From IMG/VR virus record IMGVR_UViG_3300042429_000662, positions 1 to 28,334 of that record: a stretch of DNA of 28,334 nt; one strand, written 5' to 3'. Each line of letters begins with the position of its first letter. The first letter of the stretch is position 1. The notes under the pieces are model-generated. The model made no database searches. It was given only the letters and a program-made list of their open reading frames with translations, and was not told the DNA's origin. The stretch comes from a virus. A program made the translations under genes and the position numbers. This document shows positions 21,396 through 27,629 of this stretch, piece by piece.

Positions 21396-21728
21396 ATGGC
21401 GTTGAACATTGTTATTGATGAAGTTACTGTTACCGGTTTTGTAAACAAGATTTTGGGTGACAAAGGTTTTGAGCTTGCTAGACCGATTAGCAAAAAGAAT
21501 GATGCTGGTCAGTGGGAAGAAGTGGGCAAAAACTATTTCAAGGTTTGGATCAGCCCTGTCACTGTTGAAGTGAACCAGCGTGTTGATGTTGTGGGCCGTT
21601 TGTCGGTTCGTGAAACTGAGTATGAAGGTAAGACCCGTGTTGAATTGCACGTGTCTGCAACTTCTGTTTCTGCTGCTGTGAAGCGTGGGCAGTCTGCCCC
21701 TGCTGTGGATGTTTCTGCCCCGTTCTAA
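21396..21728 (+). CDS. Single-stranded DNA-binding protein (OB fold)
   Basis: 110 residues after GAAAGGAATG. Beta-strand alternation (LNIVIDEVTVTGFVNKI, NYFKVWISPVTVEV, VDVVGRLSVRE, TRVELHVSATSV) is that of a compact OB fold, like the SSB versions coded in actinophage replication modules. The C-terminal tail is Ala/Pro-rich but lacks the acidic DDDIPF-type tip of bacterial SSB. It would protect single strands in replication and recombination. Neighbours (helicase, RusA) support this. Confidence 0.75.
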   Translation: MALNIVIDEVTVTGFVNKILGDKGFELARPISKKNDAGQWEEVGKNYFKVWISPVTVEVNQRVDVVGRLSVRETEYEGKTRVELHVSATSVSAAVKRGQSAPAVDVSAPF

Positions 21729-21889
21729 TGTTGCCTATTCTGTTTGCGTGGGGTTACGGGCTGGTGTTGTATCTGCTGTCTTGGAAATGCCCTGACCCTA
21801 CGCTTGCAGGTATCGGTTATGGTTTAGCGTTGTGGCAGTTTATCGCTGGTGGCATTTTTGCGTGGCGGTATAGCCGTGAAGACGATTAG
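21728..21889 (+). CDS. Small membrane protein, two membrane segments
   Basis: A 53-residue ORF starting at the ATG overlapping the SSB stop (TAATG). Two hydrophobic stretches, about residues 2-18 and 27-45, are separated by SWKCPDP. The tail is charged (RYSREDD). The end overlaps the RusA gene by 14 bp. The arrangement of real genes on both sides and tight overlap support translation. Function unknown. Confidence 0.6.
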   Translation: MLPILFAWGYGLVLYLLSWKCPDPTLAGIGYGLALWQFIAGGIFAWRYSREDD

Positions 21890-22286
21890 TTTCATTGTTC
21901 CAGGTTTGCCCATAGGTCAAGGGTCTATGCGTCATATTGGCGGTGGTCGAATGATTGCGTCTAACGATAAAGCTTTGAAGTTGTGGCGTGACCAGGTTGC
22001 TTTGGCGGTTCAGCAGGAACGTAACCGGTTGGGGGAAGTGGTTCAGTTCACTGGTGCGGTTCGGTTGGATGTGAAGTTTTGTGTTGAACGCACAAAGGCC
22101 GCATCTAAACGCACACACCCTGTTACCCCGTATGATCTTGACAAACTGGTTCGTTCGATTGGTGACGGCATCAGTGTCAATTGTGACTTGCTGGTGAATG
22201 ACAGTCAGATTTGTGAAATCAACGCGTCAAAGGTTTTTGCGGATGGTTGCCCGTTTGGTGGTCACATAACCGTTACCGAACTGTAA
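21876..22286 (+). CDS. RusA-family Holliday junction resolvase
   Basis: GTG at 21876 (136 residues); the frame to 21849 lacks support. Typical features: FIVPGLPIGQGSMR start, KLWRDQVALAV helix, GAVRLDVKFC strand, YDLDKLVRSIGDGI with the two catalytic-type aspartates of the D-L-D motif, and VNDSQICEINASKVF with the third Asp. RusA proteins cut four-way junctions left by recombination or replication. This fits the exonuclease/annealing system in the same operon. The 3' end of the gene contains a GTTACC box of the next promoter. Confidence 0.88.
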   Translation: MKTISFIVPGLPIGQGSMRHIGGGRMIASNDKALKLWRDQVALAVQQERNRLGEVVQFTGAVRLDVKFCVERTKAASKRTHPVTPYDLDKLVRSIGDGISVNCDLLVNDSQICEINASKVFADGCPFGGHITVTEL

Positions 22287-22337
22287 CCAAAAAAGTGTGC
22301 TGAAATGCTTCCGTTGTTGGCGGTTTTCTGCTTCAAT
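22272..22337 (+). promoter_or_regulatory. Early-type promoter for the small-gene operon
   Basis: GTTACC (22272) and GTAACC (22283) are direct repeats 11 bp apart, followed by AAAAAAGTGTG, GAAATG, 24 bp and TTCAAT (22332-22337); the leader continues GTCATTGCAAGG. The 36 bp from GTTACC match the minus-strand 13148-13113 block at 32 positions. The first box is inside the RusA gene. Confidence 0.65.
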
Positions 22338-22370
22338 GTCATTGCAAGGTAGTTGAAGAAAGGAAAACTA

Positions 22371-22556
22371 ATGACTACTGATCATAAATTGGATTACCTG
22401 GTTGGCGTGTATGTGGCAGCGTCAAAGTTCTACCGTGAAGCCCCGTCAATGGATTCGTTCACGGCACAACTGTCAGCGTTTGACAAACTGTGTAGCCACA
22501 CCGGATTTGATGAACCAATGATGATTCAAGATTTGAAGAAACGGGGTGTGTTTTAA
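22371..22556 (+). CDS. Small hypothetical protein
   Basis: ATG at 22371 follows GAAAGGAAAAC and gives 61 residues; the ATG at 22353 would overlap the leader. Acidic, helical, with one Cys and no family known. It is the first gene of a rightward operon of nine or more tight genes that ends with the metallophosphoesterase. Confidence 0.7.
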   Translation: MTTDHKLDYLVGVYVAASKFYREAPSMDSFTAQLSAFDKLCSHTGFDEPMMIQDLKKRGVF

Positions 22557-22720
22557 TGTGGCGTGTTCTAGTGTTCCTGACTTGCTGGTTGGGTGTTTAC
22601 TGGTTGGCTGACACTTTGCCGTTTGTTGTGTATTCGGTTGTGTCTTTCATTCTGGTTGGTGCGTTTTGGGCGTTGTGTGTTTGGGCGTGGAAGTTGGGTG
22701 ACGTTCGTGAAGAAGACTAG
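22556..22720 (+). CDS. Small membrane protein, Trp-rich
   Basis: 54 residues, start overlapping the previous stop (TAATG). Two membrane helices with many Trp/Val/Leu (about residues 4-19 and 23-45), then a short charged tail KLGDVREED. The next gene starts inside its end. No family recognised; similar-sized membrane proteins are frequent in phage early operons. Confidence 0.6.
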   Translation: MWRVLVFLTCWLGVYWLADTLPFVVYSVVSFILVGAFWALCVWAWKLGDVREED

Positions 22721-22877
22721 GCCACCTGTTCGTGCGTTGGATGTTTTGCGTCACGGCAACGGGAAACACCGTGCGGTGCGTGTTCGAAATCCTAAAACTT
22801 GGTGGCAGCACTGGTTCAGGTTGAAGAACCAAACTTGGTATGTGTGGCTGAAGCTCAGGGGGTTGGTTCGCAAATGA
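22707..22877 (+). CDS. Small basic protein
   Basis: GTG at 22707 gives 56 residues, Arg/Lys/Trp-rich (KTWWQHWFRLKNQTWYVWLKLRG). Overlaps both neighbours by a few bases. Without these overlaps it would be doubtful. High charge fits nucleic acid or membrane-surface binding, but nothing specific can be said. Confidence 0.5.
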   Translation: MKKTRPPVRALDVLRHGNGKHRAVRVRNPKTWWQHWFRLKNQTWYVWLKLRGLVRK

Positions 22878-23083
22878 CTGCAACTGATTATGATGCTGAA
22901 ATGTTGCAACTTGACCGTTGGCGTGAAGCCGGTAAAAGTGTTGGGCGGCAGTTGGGCGTGTTGCAGGAACGTAGACGTGTTGTTGCGTTGCTGGAAGCGA
23001 TGATTGCTGATGGCGATTATGTGAAGTCGAATGGTTTGAAGTCTTTGGAAAAAGCAATTTTGGTTGTGGAAGGAACGCTGTGA
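22874..23083 (+). CDS. Hypothetical helical protein
   Basis: ATG 22874 (ATGA overlap) gives 69 residues: DYDAEMLQLDRWREAGKSVG, then RRRVVALLEAMIADGDY, and a C-terminal LEKAILVVEGTL. Entirely helical with charged faces. Located directly before the second nucleotidyltransferase, whose start overlaps its stop. No family recognised. Confidence 0.6.
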   Translation: MTATDYDAEMLQLDRWREAGKSVGRQLGVLQERRRVVALLEAMIADGDYVKSNGLKSLEKAILVVEGTL

Positions 23084-23628
23084 AAAAGTTTGTTTTAGTG
23101 TCGGGCGGTTTTGATCCGTTGCATCAGGGGCATTTGGCTTACCTTGAAGCTGCTTACCGGTTGGGTGATGGCCTGATTGTTGGGTTGAACAGTGACGAAT
23201 GGTTGGCACGGAAGAAGGGCAAGGGGTTGTTGCCGTTTGCTGACCGTCAGGCGGTTCTTGACGCGTTATGGATGGTTGATGAAGTTTGGGCGTTTGATGA
23301 TTCTGACGGGTCTGCGTCTGACTTTATTCGTAAGGTCATTGATCAGTTTCCTGATTGCCGTTTTGTGTTTGCCAATGGCGGTGACCGTGACGGTTCGAAC
23401 ATTCCTGAAATGTCGGTTGATGATTACCGTCTAGATTTTGCTTTCAGTGTTGGCGGTAGTGACAAGATCAACAGTTCATCAAACATTCTGGGCGATTATG
23501 TTGCGTATCACCGTGAACAGTTTTGCCAGGTTTTGCAGGATGAAGTTGACGGTTGGGTTCGTCAGCCTTCGTTCAGTTACCCTAAAGCTTTGACTGCCCT
23601 AATCGAAAAAATAAAGGAAAACAAATGA
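23080..23628 (+). CDS. Cytidylyltransferase-like nucleotidyltransferase
   Basis: 182 residues from GTG (GTGA overlap). Fold motifs: VSGGFDPLHQGHLAYLE with HxGH at 15-18, a VGLNSDEWL strand with a K-K-G-K loop, ADRQAVLDALWMVDEVWAF, and SSSNILGDY (ISTT-motif equivalent). This is closest in pattern to the RfaE-C / glycerol-phosphate or heptose nucleotidyltransferase group. It differs from the head-module enzyme at 4330-4752 in the loop and C-terminus. It would activate a phosphorylated sugar or alcohol with CTP or ATP. Substrate unknown; relation to the mannose genes at the right end is possible. Confidence 0.85.
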   Translation: MKKFVLVSGGFDPLHQGHLAYLEAAYRLGDGLIVGLNSDEWLARKKGKGLLPFADRQAVLDALWMVDEVWAFDDSDGSASDFIRKVIDQFPDCRFVFANGGDRDGSNIPEMSVDDYRLDFAFSVGGSDKINSSSNILGDYVAYHREQFCQVLQDEVDGWVRQPSFSYPKALTALIEKIKENK

Positions 23629-23843
23629 GCGAACAAAAACTTCAGCAAATGTTTGAACTGACCGATAAGTTTCTTGCCCCGTATCACAACGGCATTGCCG
23701 AAGGTGAGCAGCGTGAGCGTGAACGCATAATCAAACTGCTTGAATTTGAACTTTGGGAAGCGTTTCAGAAAAGCCATAACGAACGACCAGCGTGGGCAAC
23801 TATGGGTATGTTGGTTAGGGCTATTAAGGGAGAAAGCAAATGA
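23625..23843 (+). CDS. Hypothetical protein
   Basis: 72 residues from the ATG overlapping the previous stop and well spaced from AAAGGAAAAC. Helical, charged, with GEQRERERIIKLLEFELWEAFQ, a possible coiled coil. The next gene overlaps it by 4 bp. Together with the following gene it looks like a pair of small helical proteins with E-R-x-x-I-K-x-L patterns. Function unknown. Confidence 0.6.
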   Translation: MSEQKLQQMFELTDKFLAPYHNGIAEGEQRERERIIKLLEFELWEAFQKSHNERPAWATMGMLVRAIKGESK

Positions 23844-24034
23844 GCATTGACACACCAGAAACAATTGTTATTCCCCGTGCGGAATACTTGAAAAGCATTA
23901 TTGAAGCGTGTAACAACGGGGCTGCTGCTGAACGAAGCATTATCAAAGACCGGTTGCTTGAACTACGTTCACTAACCGAACCAGGTTCGCCAGCGTCTAT
24001 AGAAATCACGAAGTGGGTGAATCAACTTGGTTAG
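23840..24034 (+). CDS. Hypothetical protein
   Basis: 64 residues, ATG overlapping the previous stop (ATGA) after GGGAGAAAG. Pattern IPRAEYLKSIIEACNNGAAAERSIIKDRLLELRSL is helical and resembles the preceding protein (E-R-x-I-I-K-x-x-L). The gene end overlaps the next by 8 bp. No recognised family. Confidence 0.6.
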   Translation: MSIDTPETIVIPRAEYLKSIIEACNNGAAAERSIIKDRLLELRSLTEPGSPASIEITKWVNQLG

Positions 24035-24257
24035 GCCTTACGATTTGCACGAAGCGTCACTGCTGTTGCGTTCTGACCTTGAGTGGTCGGATGATTTTGA
24101 TGCGGTCAAAGATTCGTTAGCGGATTTGCTGGAAGCGATTCAAACTAACCTGTCTGCCCGTCAGATTGAAAAGCTTGAACCTGCCCTGTCTGATTTTGTT
24201 GCAGACTTGTTGGATGATGGGCAGTCGCTGATCATTCCTAACCCGTTAGGTCGCTAA
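24027..24257 (+). CDS. Hypothetical acidic protein
   Basis: 76 residues from TTG 24027 (overlapping the previous stop; no better start is seen). Acidic and helical, with EWSDDFDAVKDSLADLLEAI and LEPALSDFVADLLDDG. Possibly a small regulator; function unknown. The stop overlaps the next ATG. Confidence 0.55.
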   Translation: MVRPYDLHEASLLLRSDLEWSDDFDAVKDSLADLLEAIQTNLSARQIEKLEPALSDFVADLLDDGQSLIIPNPLGR

Positions 24258-24481
24258 TGTTGGAAGACTTGACACCAAAAACTAAAGTGTGGCCGTGTAA
24301 AGTTCGAACAGTCGCAGAAACTTTAGAACCTAAAGACCAGCAACTGTTGACTGATGCCGTGATGAACCCTGACTGGGCGTTTGCTACCCTAGAAACAGCC
24401 CTAAAAACTAAAGGGGTTGTGTTGGGTGCGGCATCTATAAAACGTCACCGGTTAGGTTTATGTTCGTGCTGGAAAATCTAG
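24257..24481 (+). CDS. Small DNA-binding-like protein upstream of the phosphoesterase
   Basis: 74 residues, ATG overlapping the stop (TAATG). It has LEPKDQQLLTDAVMNPDWAFATLETALKTKGVVLGAASIKRHRLGLCSC. The A-S-I-K-R-H-R-x-G-x-C-x-C ending is a pattern I associate with small phage proteins coded just before a phosphoesterase, with a likely helix-turn-helix-type recognition helix. Acts presumably as a DNA-binding protein (inference). It overlaps the next gene by 22 bp. Confidence 0.6.
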   Translation: MLEDLTPKTKVWPCKVRTVAETLEPKDQQLLTDAVMNPDWAFATLETALKTKGVVLGAASIKRHRLGLCSCWKI

Positions 24482-25608
24482 GCGTTGCCCCGAAACAAAC
24501 CGTCACCCCTTTAGGTGCGGTTGCTGTCGAATTTGATGGCACGGTGGGAACAGCCACCACACCAGGTTTACCAGATGGGGCAGACTTCACACAGTTTCTA
24601 ATTGACGCAGGTTATTCACCTGAAGATTATGAAGTTGTTGGAACGCCACGCACTAGCCGTTGGCAACGGTATGACGGCGAATGGCTAACCGCCTACCGGT
24701 TCAGTTTCCGTAAAGTCACCGTGTTGCCCGATTTGCCGTTGCTGTATGCCGAAGCAAAAAAGAAAACAAACCTGAAACCTGTCAAAGTTACAGGCAGTAA
24801 AGCTTTGGTTGTGTGTTGGTCTGATTTGCAGATTGGCAAGGTTGATCATAGGGGCGGTGTTACTGAACTGGTGGCACGTGTTGAAGCGACTAAACAGCAA
24901 CTGTTTGATTTGGTTCGGCGTGAAAAACCGTCACAGATTGTTGTGCTGGATGTTGGTGACTTGGTTGAAAACTTTGGTAACGCTGCTAACTTGCAACAGT
25001 TGCGAACTAATGACCTTTCAATTATGGGTCAGGTTGATTTGGCTACCACTATCATTTTTGACTTGTTGAAACAGTTGGCGGCGTTAGTGCCTGACATTGT
25101 TTATGCGTCTGTTGGTTCGAATCACTGTCAGTGGCGTGTGCAGAAGCAAGTTGTTGGCACACCAACTGATGATTGGGGCGTGTTTGTTGGCCGTCAACTG
25201 GCACGGTTAGCTTCAGAAACTAAACTGCCTGTCAAGTTTTATGAACCAGCGACACACGATGAATCTTTGACCCTTGATGTGTTTGGTCATCGTATCGGGT
25301 TACTGCACGGGCATCAGGTGAGCAGACCGGAAGGGTTGCCCGATTTTTGGCGTAAGTCTTCGTTTGGTGGTTCGCCTATTGCTAACGCAACAATTCTGGT
25401 CACGGGCCATTTTCACCATTTACGCGTTACTGAATTGGGTGTTGATCAGTTTGGTGCGTCACGATTCTGGGTTCAAGCAGCCACCCTTGATAACGGTTCG
25501 GGTTGGTATATGCGTTCTAGTGGTGAAGATTCGCAACCAGGTTTGGTTTGTTTTACTGTTGAAGAAAATAAAAAGTTTGCTGGATGCGTTCAGAAACTGG
25601 TTGTTTAG
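24460..25608 (+). CDS. Calcineurin-like metallophosphoesterase
   Basis: 382 residues. Metal-binding motifs in order: SDLQIGK (about residue 120), DVGDLVEN (about 165-170), GSNHCQWR (about 218), LLHGHQ and GHFHH (about 310). This D-x-Q, GD, GNH, GHxH set marks binuclear metal phosphoesterases. Residues 1-100 form a separate N-terminal region with SPEDYEVVGTPRTSRWQRYDG. Such phage proteins may act on DNA ends, nucleotides or cyclic nucleotides; the substrate is not visible. The end of the operon starting at 22371. Confidence 0.87.
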   Translation: MFVLENLGVAPKQTVTPLGAVAVEFDGTVGTATTPGLPDGADFTQFLIDAGYSPEDYEVVGTPRTSRWQRYDGEWLTAYRFSFRKVTVLPDLPLLYAEAKKKTNLKPVKVTGSKALVVCWSDLQIGKVDHRGGVTELVARVEATKQQLFDLVRREKPSQIVVLDVGDLVENFGNAANLQQLRTNDLSIMGQVDLATTIIFDLLKQLAALVPDIVYASVGSNHCQWRVQKQVVGTPTDDWGVFVGRQLARLASETKLPVKFYEPATHDESLTLDVFGHRIGLLHGHQVSRPEGLPDFWRKSSFGGSPIANATILVTGHFHHLRVTELGVDQFGASRFWVQAATLDNGSGWYMRSSGEDSQPGLVCFTVEENKKFAGCVQKLVV

Positions 25609-25626
25609 TGTAGGGTTTTAGGTGTC

Positions 25627-25694
25627 GGTAGCAGTCACCTGTTTACGAATGAGCAGCGAATTCTTTGGTTAAAAATTCATTTGTGACTGTTACC
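25627..25694 (+). other. Long inverted repeat in the gene-free segment 25609-25798
   Basis: GGTAGCAGTCAC (25627-25638) pairs with GTGACTGTTACC (25683-25694) over 12 positions with one G-T pair. The inner 44 bp carries a further GAATT/AATTC stem. The right arm, GTGACT, can instead pair with AGTCAC at 25714-25719, plus ACC with GGT, so two folds are exclusive. It may be an RNA switch, a terminator-like element or an operator. Confidence 0.5.
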
Positions 25695-25699
25695 GCGTT

Positions 25700-25777
25700 G
25701 GGCTGGTCTGGTTAGTCACGGGTTTCTTCCTTGTGTGTTTTCCTTCCCCGTTAACGGTTCGATTCCGTTTCAGCCCA
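25700..25777 (+). ncRNA. tRNA/tmRNA-like element with acceptor and T arms but no normal D or anticodon arm
   Basis: GGGCTGG (25700-25706) pairs with TCAGCCC (25770-25776) followed by A and CTA, one base from a coded CCA. AACGG-TTCGATT-CCGTT (25753-25769) is a perfect T arm with the canonical T-loop. Between them, TCTGGTTAGTC has GG in D-loop style but no D stem. ACGGG/CCCGT then closes a 24-nt pyrimidine-rich loop instead of an anticodon arm. D-stem absence and a GGCUG...CUGG start recall the tRNA-like domain of tmRNA, without a resume ORF. G3-C70 lacks the G-U of alanine tmRNA. A weak TTGGTT-17 bp-TGTTAC promoter would start at 25700. A decayed tRNA or attachment-site scar is possible. Confidence 0.5.
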
Positions 25778-25798
25778 CTAGCCGTTGAAAGGAACGAA

Positions 25799-27133
25799 AT
25801 GGCTTGTTTGGATGATTTTCAAAAAATAACTGTTGGTGCTGCTACCGTGTTTCACGGTTCTAATCTTGACGTGTTGCCGTTTATGGCTGATAACAGTGTT
25901 GATTCGATTGTTTGTGACCCACCGTATGAGCTTGGTTTTATGGGTAAGTCTTGGGATAGTTCCGGCATTGCCTATTCGGTGGATTTGTGGCGTGAGTGTT
26001 TGCGTGTGTTGAAACCTGGTGGGCATTTGTTGGCGTTTAGTGGGTCACGCACTTATCACCGTATGGTGGTGGCTATTGAAGATGCTGGTTTTGAAGTTCG
26101 GGATATGATTTCTTGGATTAGCAACAAAACGTTCCCCAAGTCAATGAACATCAGTTTAGCGATTGATAAAGCGGCTGGCTTGCAGAAAGACCGTGGAACG
26201 GCTATCAATGTTGGCGGAAAAGGTGACCGCGCTGACATTGAAACCAGCGTTAGTGTTGCAAATGGCAAGTTGCAAGAAGGCTACAAAGAACCAAAAAGTG
26301 ATGATGCTAAGAAGTGGGCTGGTTGGGGAACAGCGTTGAAGCCTACTGTTGAACCCGTTGTGCTTGCCCGTAAACCGGTAGATGGCACGATTGCTGAAAA
26401 CGTGTTGGCGTGGGGTGTTGGTGGGTTGAACATTGATGCAAGTCGAATCGGCACAGATTCAATCACAATCAACACATTTGATAACGGGGCTAAACCATTT
26501 GGTGATGCTGTTGGTGAACCTTATAGCAGTAAGCAAGTTCAAGGGCGTTGGCCTGCAAACGTCATTTTTGATGAAGACACAGCAGGGCTACTAGACGAAC
26601 AAAGTGGTGTCACCAAATCACCGCAAAACTACATTGCTAAAGGTGGAAAGACAAACAAAATCTATTCTTCTGGAATTGGTGTCGAAATCGGTGAATGGCA
26701 TAAAGAGTATGGCGATTCGGGTGGTGCTAGTCGTTTCTTTTATGTTGCTAAGGCTTCTAAGCGTGACCGTAACGAAGGGCTAGAAGAACTGCCAAAACAA
26801 ATGTCACGCAAGTTTGCTCAAGACGAAACCACACTAGCCACTATGCCGTTTGGTAAAGAACCCGTGCAAAACTTTCACCCGACAGTCAAACCCACCGACC
26901 TAATGCGATACCTAATCAAGTTAGTTACCCCTGCTGGCGGTATCGTGCTAGACCCATTCACCGGTTCAGGTTCAACAGGTAAAGCAGCACTGCTAGACGG
27001 TTATCAGTTTGTTGGTATCGAACTAACCGCCGACTATCTGCCCATTATTGAAGGGCGTTTGCGTTGGGCTGATCAAGAACACCGTGACCAGGTTGCAAGG
27101 CTGGAAGCCGAAGAAAAAGAAACCCTGTTCTAA
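25799..27133 (+). CDS. DNA methyltransferase, beta class (probable N6-adenine)
   Basis: ATG at 25799 follows GAAAGGAACG and gives 444 residues; the frame to 25733 crosses the tRNA-like element. DPPY (40-43) is followed by ELGFMGKSWD and a GGHLLAF strand, and motif I DPFTGSGSTGKAAL comes near the end (385 on), the beta-class order. The middle 200 residues are the recognition part, with a TVEPVVLARKPVDGT segment common in such phage enzymes. Base composition moves from G/T-rich to C/A-rich along the gene. Third DNA methyltransferase here; no restriction partner. Confidence 0.88.
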   Translation: MACLDDFQKITVGAATVFHGSNLDVLPFMADNSVDSIVCDPPYELGFMGKSWDSSGIAYSVDLWRECLRVLKPGGHLLAFSGSRTYHRMVVAIEDAGFEVRDMISWISNKTFPKSMNISLAIDKAAGLQKDRGTAINVGGKGDRADIETSVSVANGKLQEGYKEPKSDDAKKWAGWGTALKPTVEPVVLARKPVDGTIAENVLAWGVGGLNIDASRIGTDSITINTFDNGAKPFGDAVGEPYSSKQVQGRWPANVIFDEDTAGLLDEQSGVTKSPQNYIAKGGKTNKIYSSGIGVEIGEWHKEYGDSGGASRFFYVAKASKRDRNEGLEELPKQMSRKFAQDETTLATMPFGKEPVQNFHPTVKPTDLMRYLIKLVTPAGGIVLDPFTGSGSTGKAALLDGYQFVGIELTADYLPIIEGRLRWADQEHRDQVARLEAEEKETLF

Positions 27134-27303
27134 TGCCCGTCTATGACTACAAATGCCCCGACTGTGGGAAGACCCGAACCCAAACAATAAGTCTGAAAGA
27201 CGTTGACACTTTCAAAGCTGTGTGTGCGTGTGGTGTGGTTATGGTTCGTGTGTATGGTGTAGCAGCCGTCACGTTCAAGGGAACGGGATGGGGCAAGGAT
27301 TGA
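27133..27303 (+). CDS. FmdB-family zinc ribbon protein
   Basis: 56 residues; ATG overlaps the methyltransferase stop (TAATG). MPVYDYKCPDCG is the FmdB start signature, followed by a second pair C-A-C-G and the ending TFKGTGWGKD, like the F-x-G-x-G-x-x-K-D end of the family. These proteins are short regulators or metal-binding proteins of unclear role. The second pair is C-x-C rather than C-x2-C. It is the first of the C/A-rich right-end genes and overlaps the cupin gene by 16 bp. Confidence 0.8.
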   Translation: MPVYDYKCPDCGKTRTQTISLKDVDTFKAVCACGVVMVRVYGVAAVTFKGTGWGKD

Positions 27304-27629
27304 TTGATTACCGTTTATGGGGAACATTCCAGGTTCTAGGCGAAAACCCCGTGTGTGTAAAACTACTAACCGTCAACCCACACAGTCGCTTATCGTTACA
27401 AACACACGAACACCGCGCAGAAGTTTGGTATCCGCTAACTGACGGGTTACAGGCCATAATCGGTGCAAGGCACATAGACCTGAAAGCTTTGACGCGTTAC
27501 CGTATCGGTGAAGGTGTTGAACACAGACTGATCAACCCGACAAACAAACCGTTACAGGTTATTGAACTGATGTATGGCGTATATGATGAAGCCGACATTT
27601 TTAGGATTCAAGATGACTACGGGCGGTAA
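27288..27629 (+). CDS. Type II mannose-6-phosphate isomerase cupin
   Basis: ATG at 27288, 113 residues (TTG at 27300 is the alternative start). It matches the C-terminal cupin of ManC/AlgA-type proteins: RLWGTFQVL, VKLLTVNPHSRLSLQTHEHRAEVWYPL (metal-binding H-x-H-R-x-E), a G-V-E-H-R-L-I-N-P histidine, LQVIELMYGVYDEADIFRIQDDYGR. It interconverts fructose-6-phosphate and mannose-6-phosphate, the first step to GDP-mannose. The nucleotidyltransferase part of the bifunctional protein is absent. It overlaps the phosphomannomutase gene, the next step. Confidence 0.87.
   Translation: MGQGLIDYRLWGTFQVLGENPVCVKLLTVNPHSRLSLQTHEHRAEVWYPLTDGLQAIIGARHIDLKALTRYRIGEGVEHRLINPTNKPLQVIELMYGVYDEADIFRIQDDYGR

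Noticed and set aside
22647-23209. Two minus-strand frames of 136 and 152 residues
   Set aside because: His/Pro/Gln/Thr-rich translations typical of antisense reading of T/G-rich genes; the plus-strand genes overlap tightly here.
25700-25777. Ordinary tRNA gene
   Set aside because: T arm and acceptor fit, but there is no D stem. The only 7-nt anticodon-like loop (TTTCTTC) is closed by weak G-T pairs and has T at position 37, so a normal decoding tRNA is unlikely.
25700-25777. Phage attachment site (attP) as the main reading
   Set aside because: The 5' acceptor strand pairs with the 3' half, which an attP carrying only a tRNA 3' end would not need, and no integrase is visible. Kept as an alternative only.
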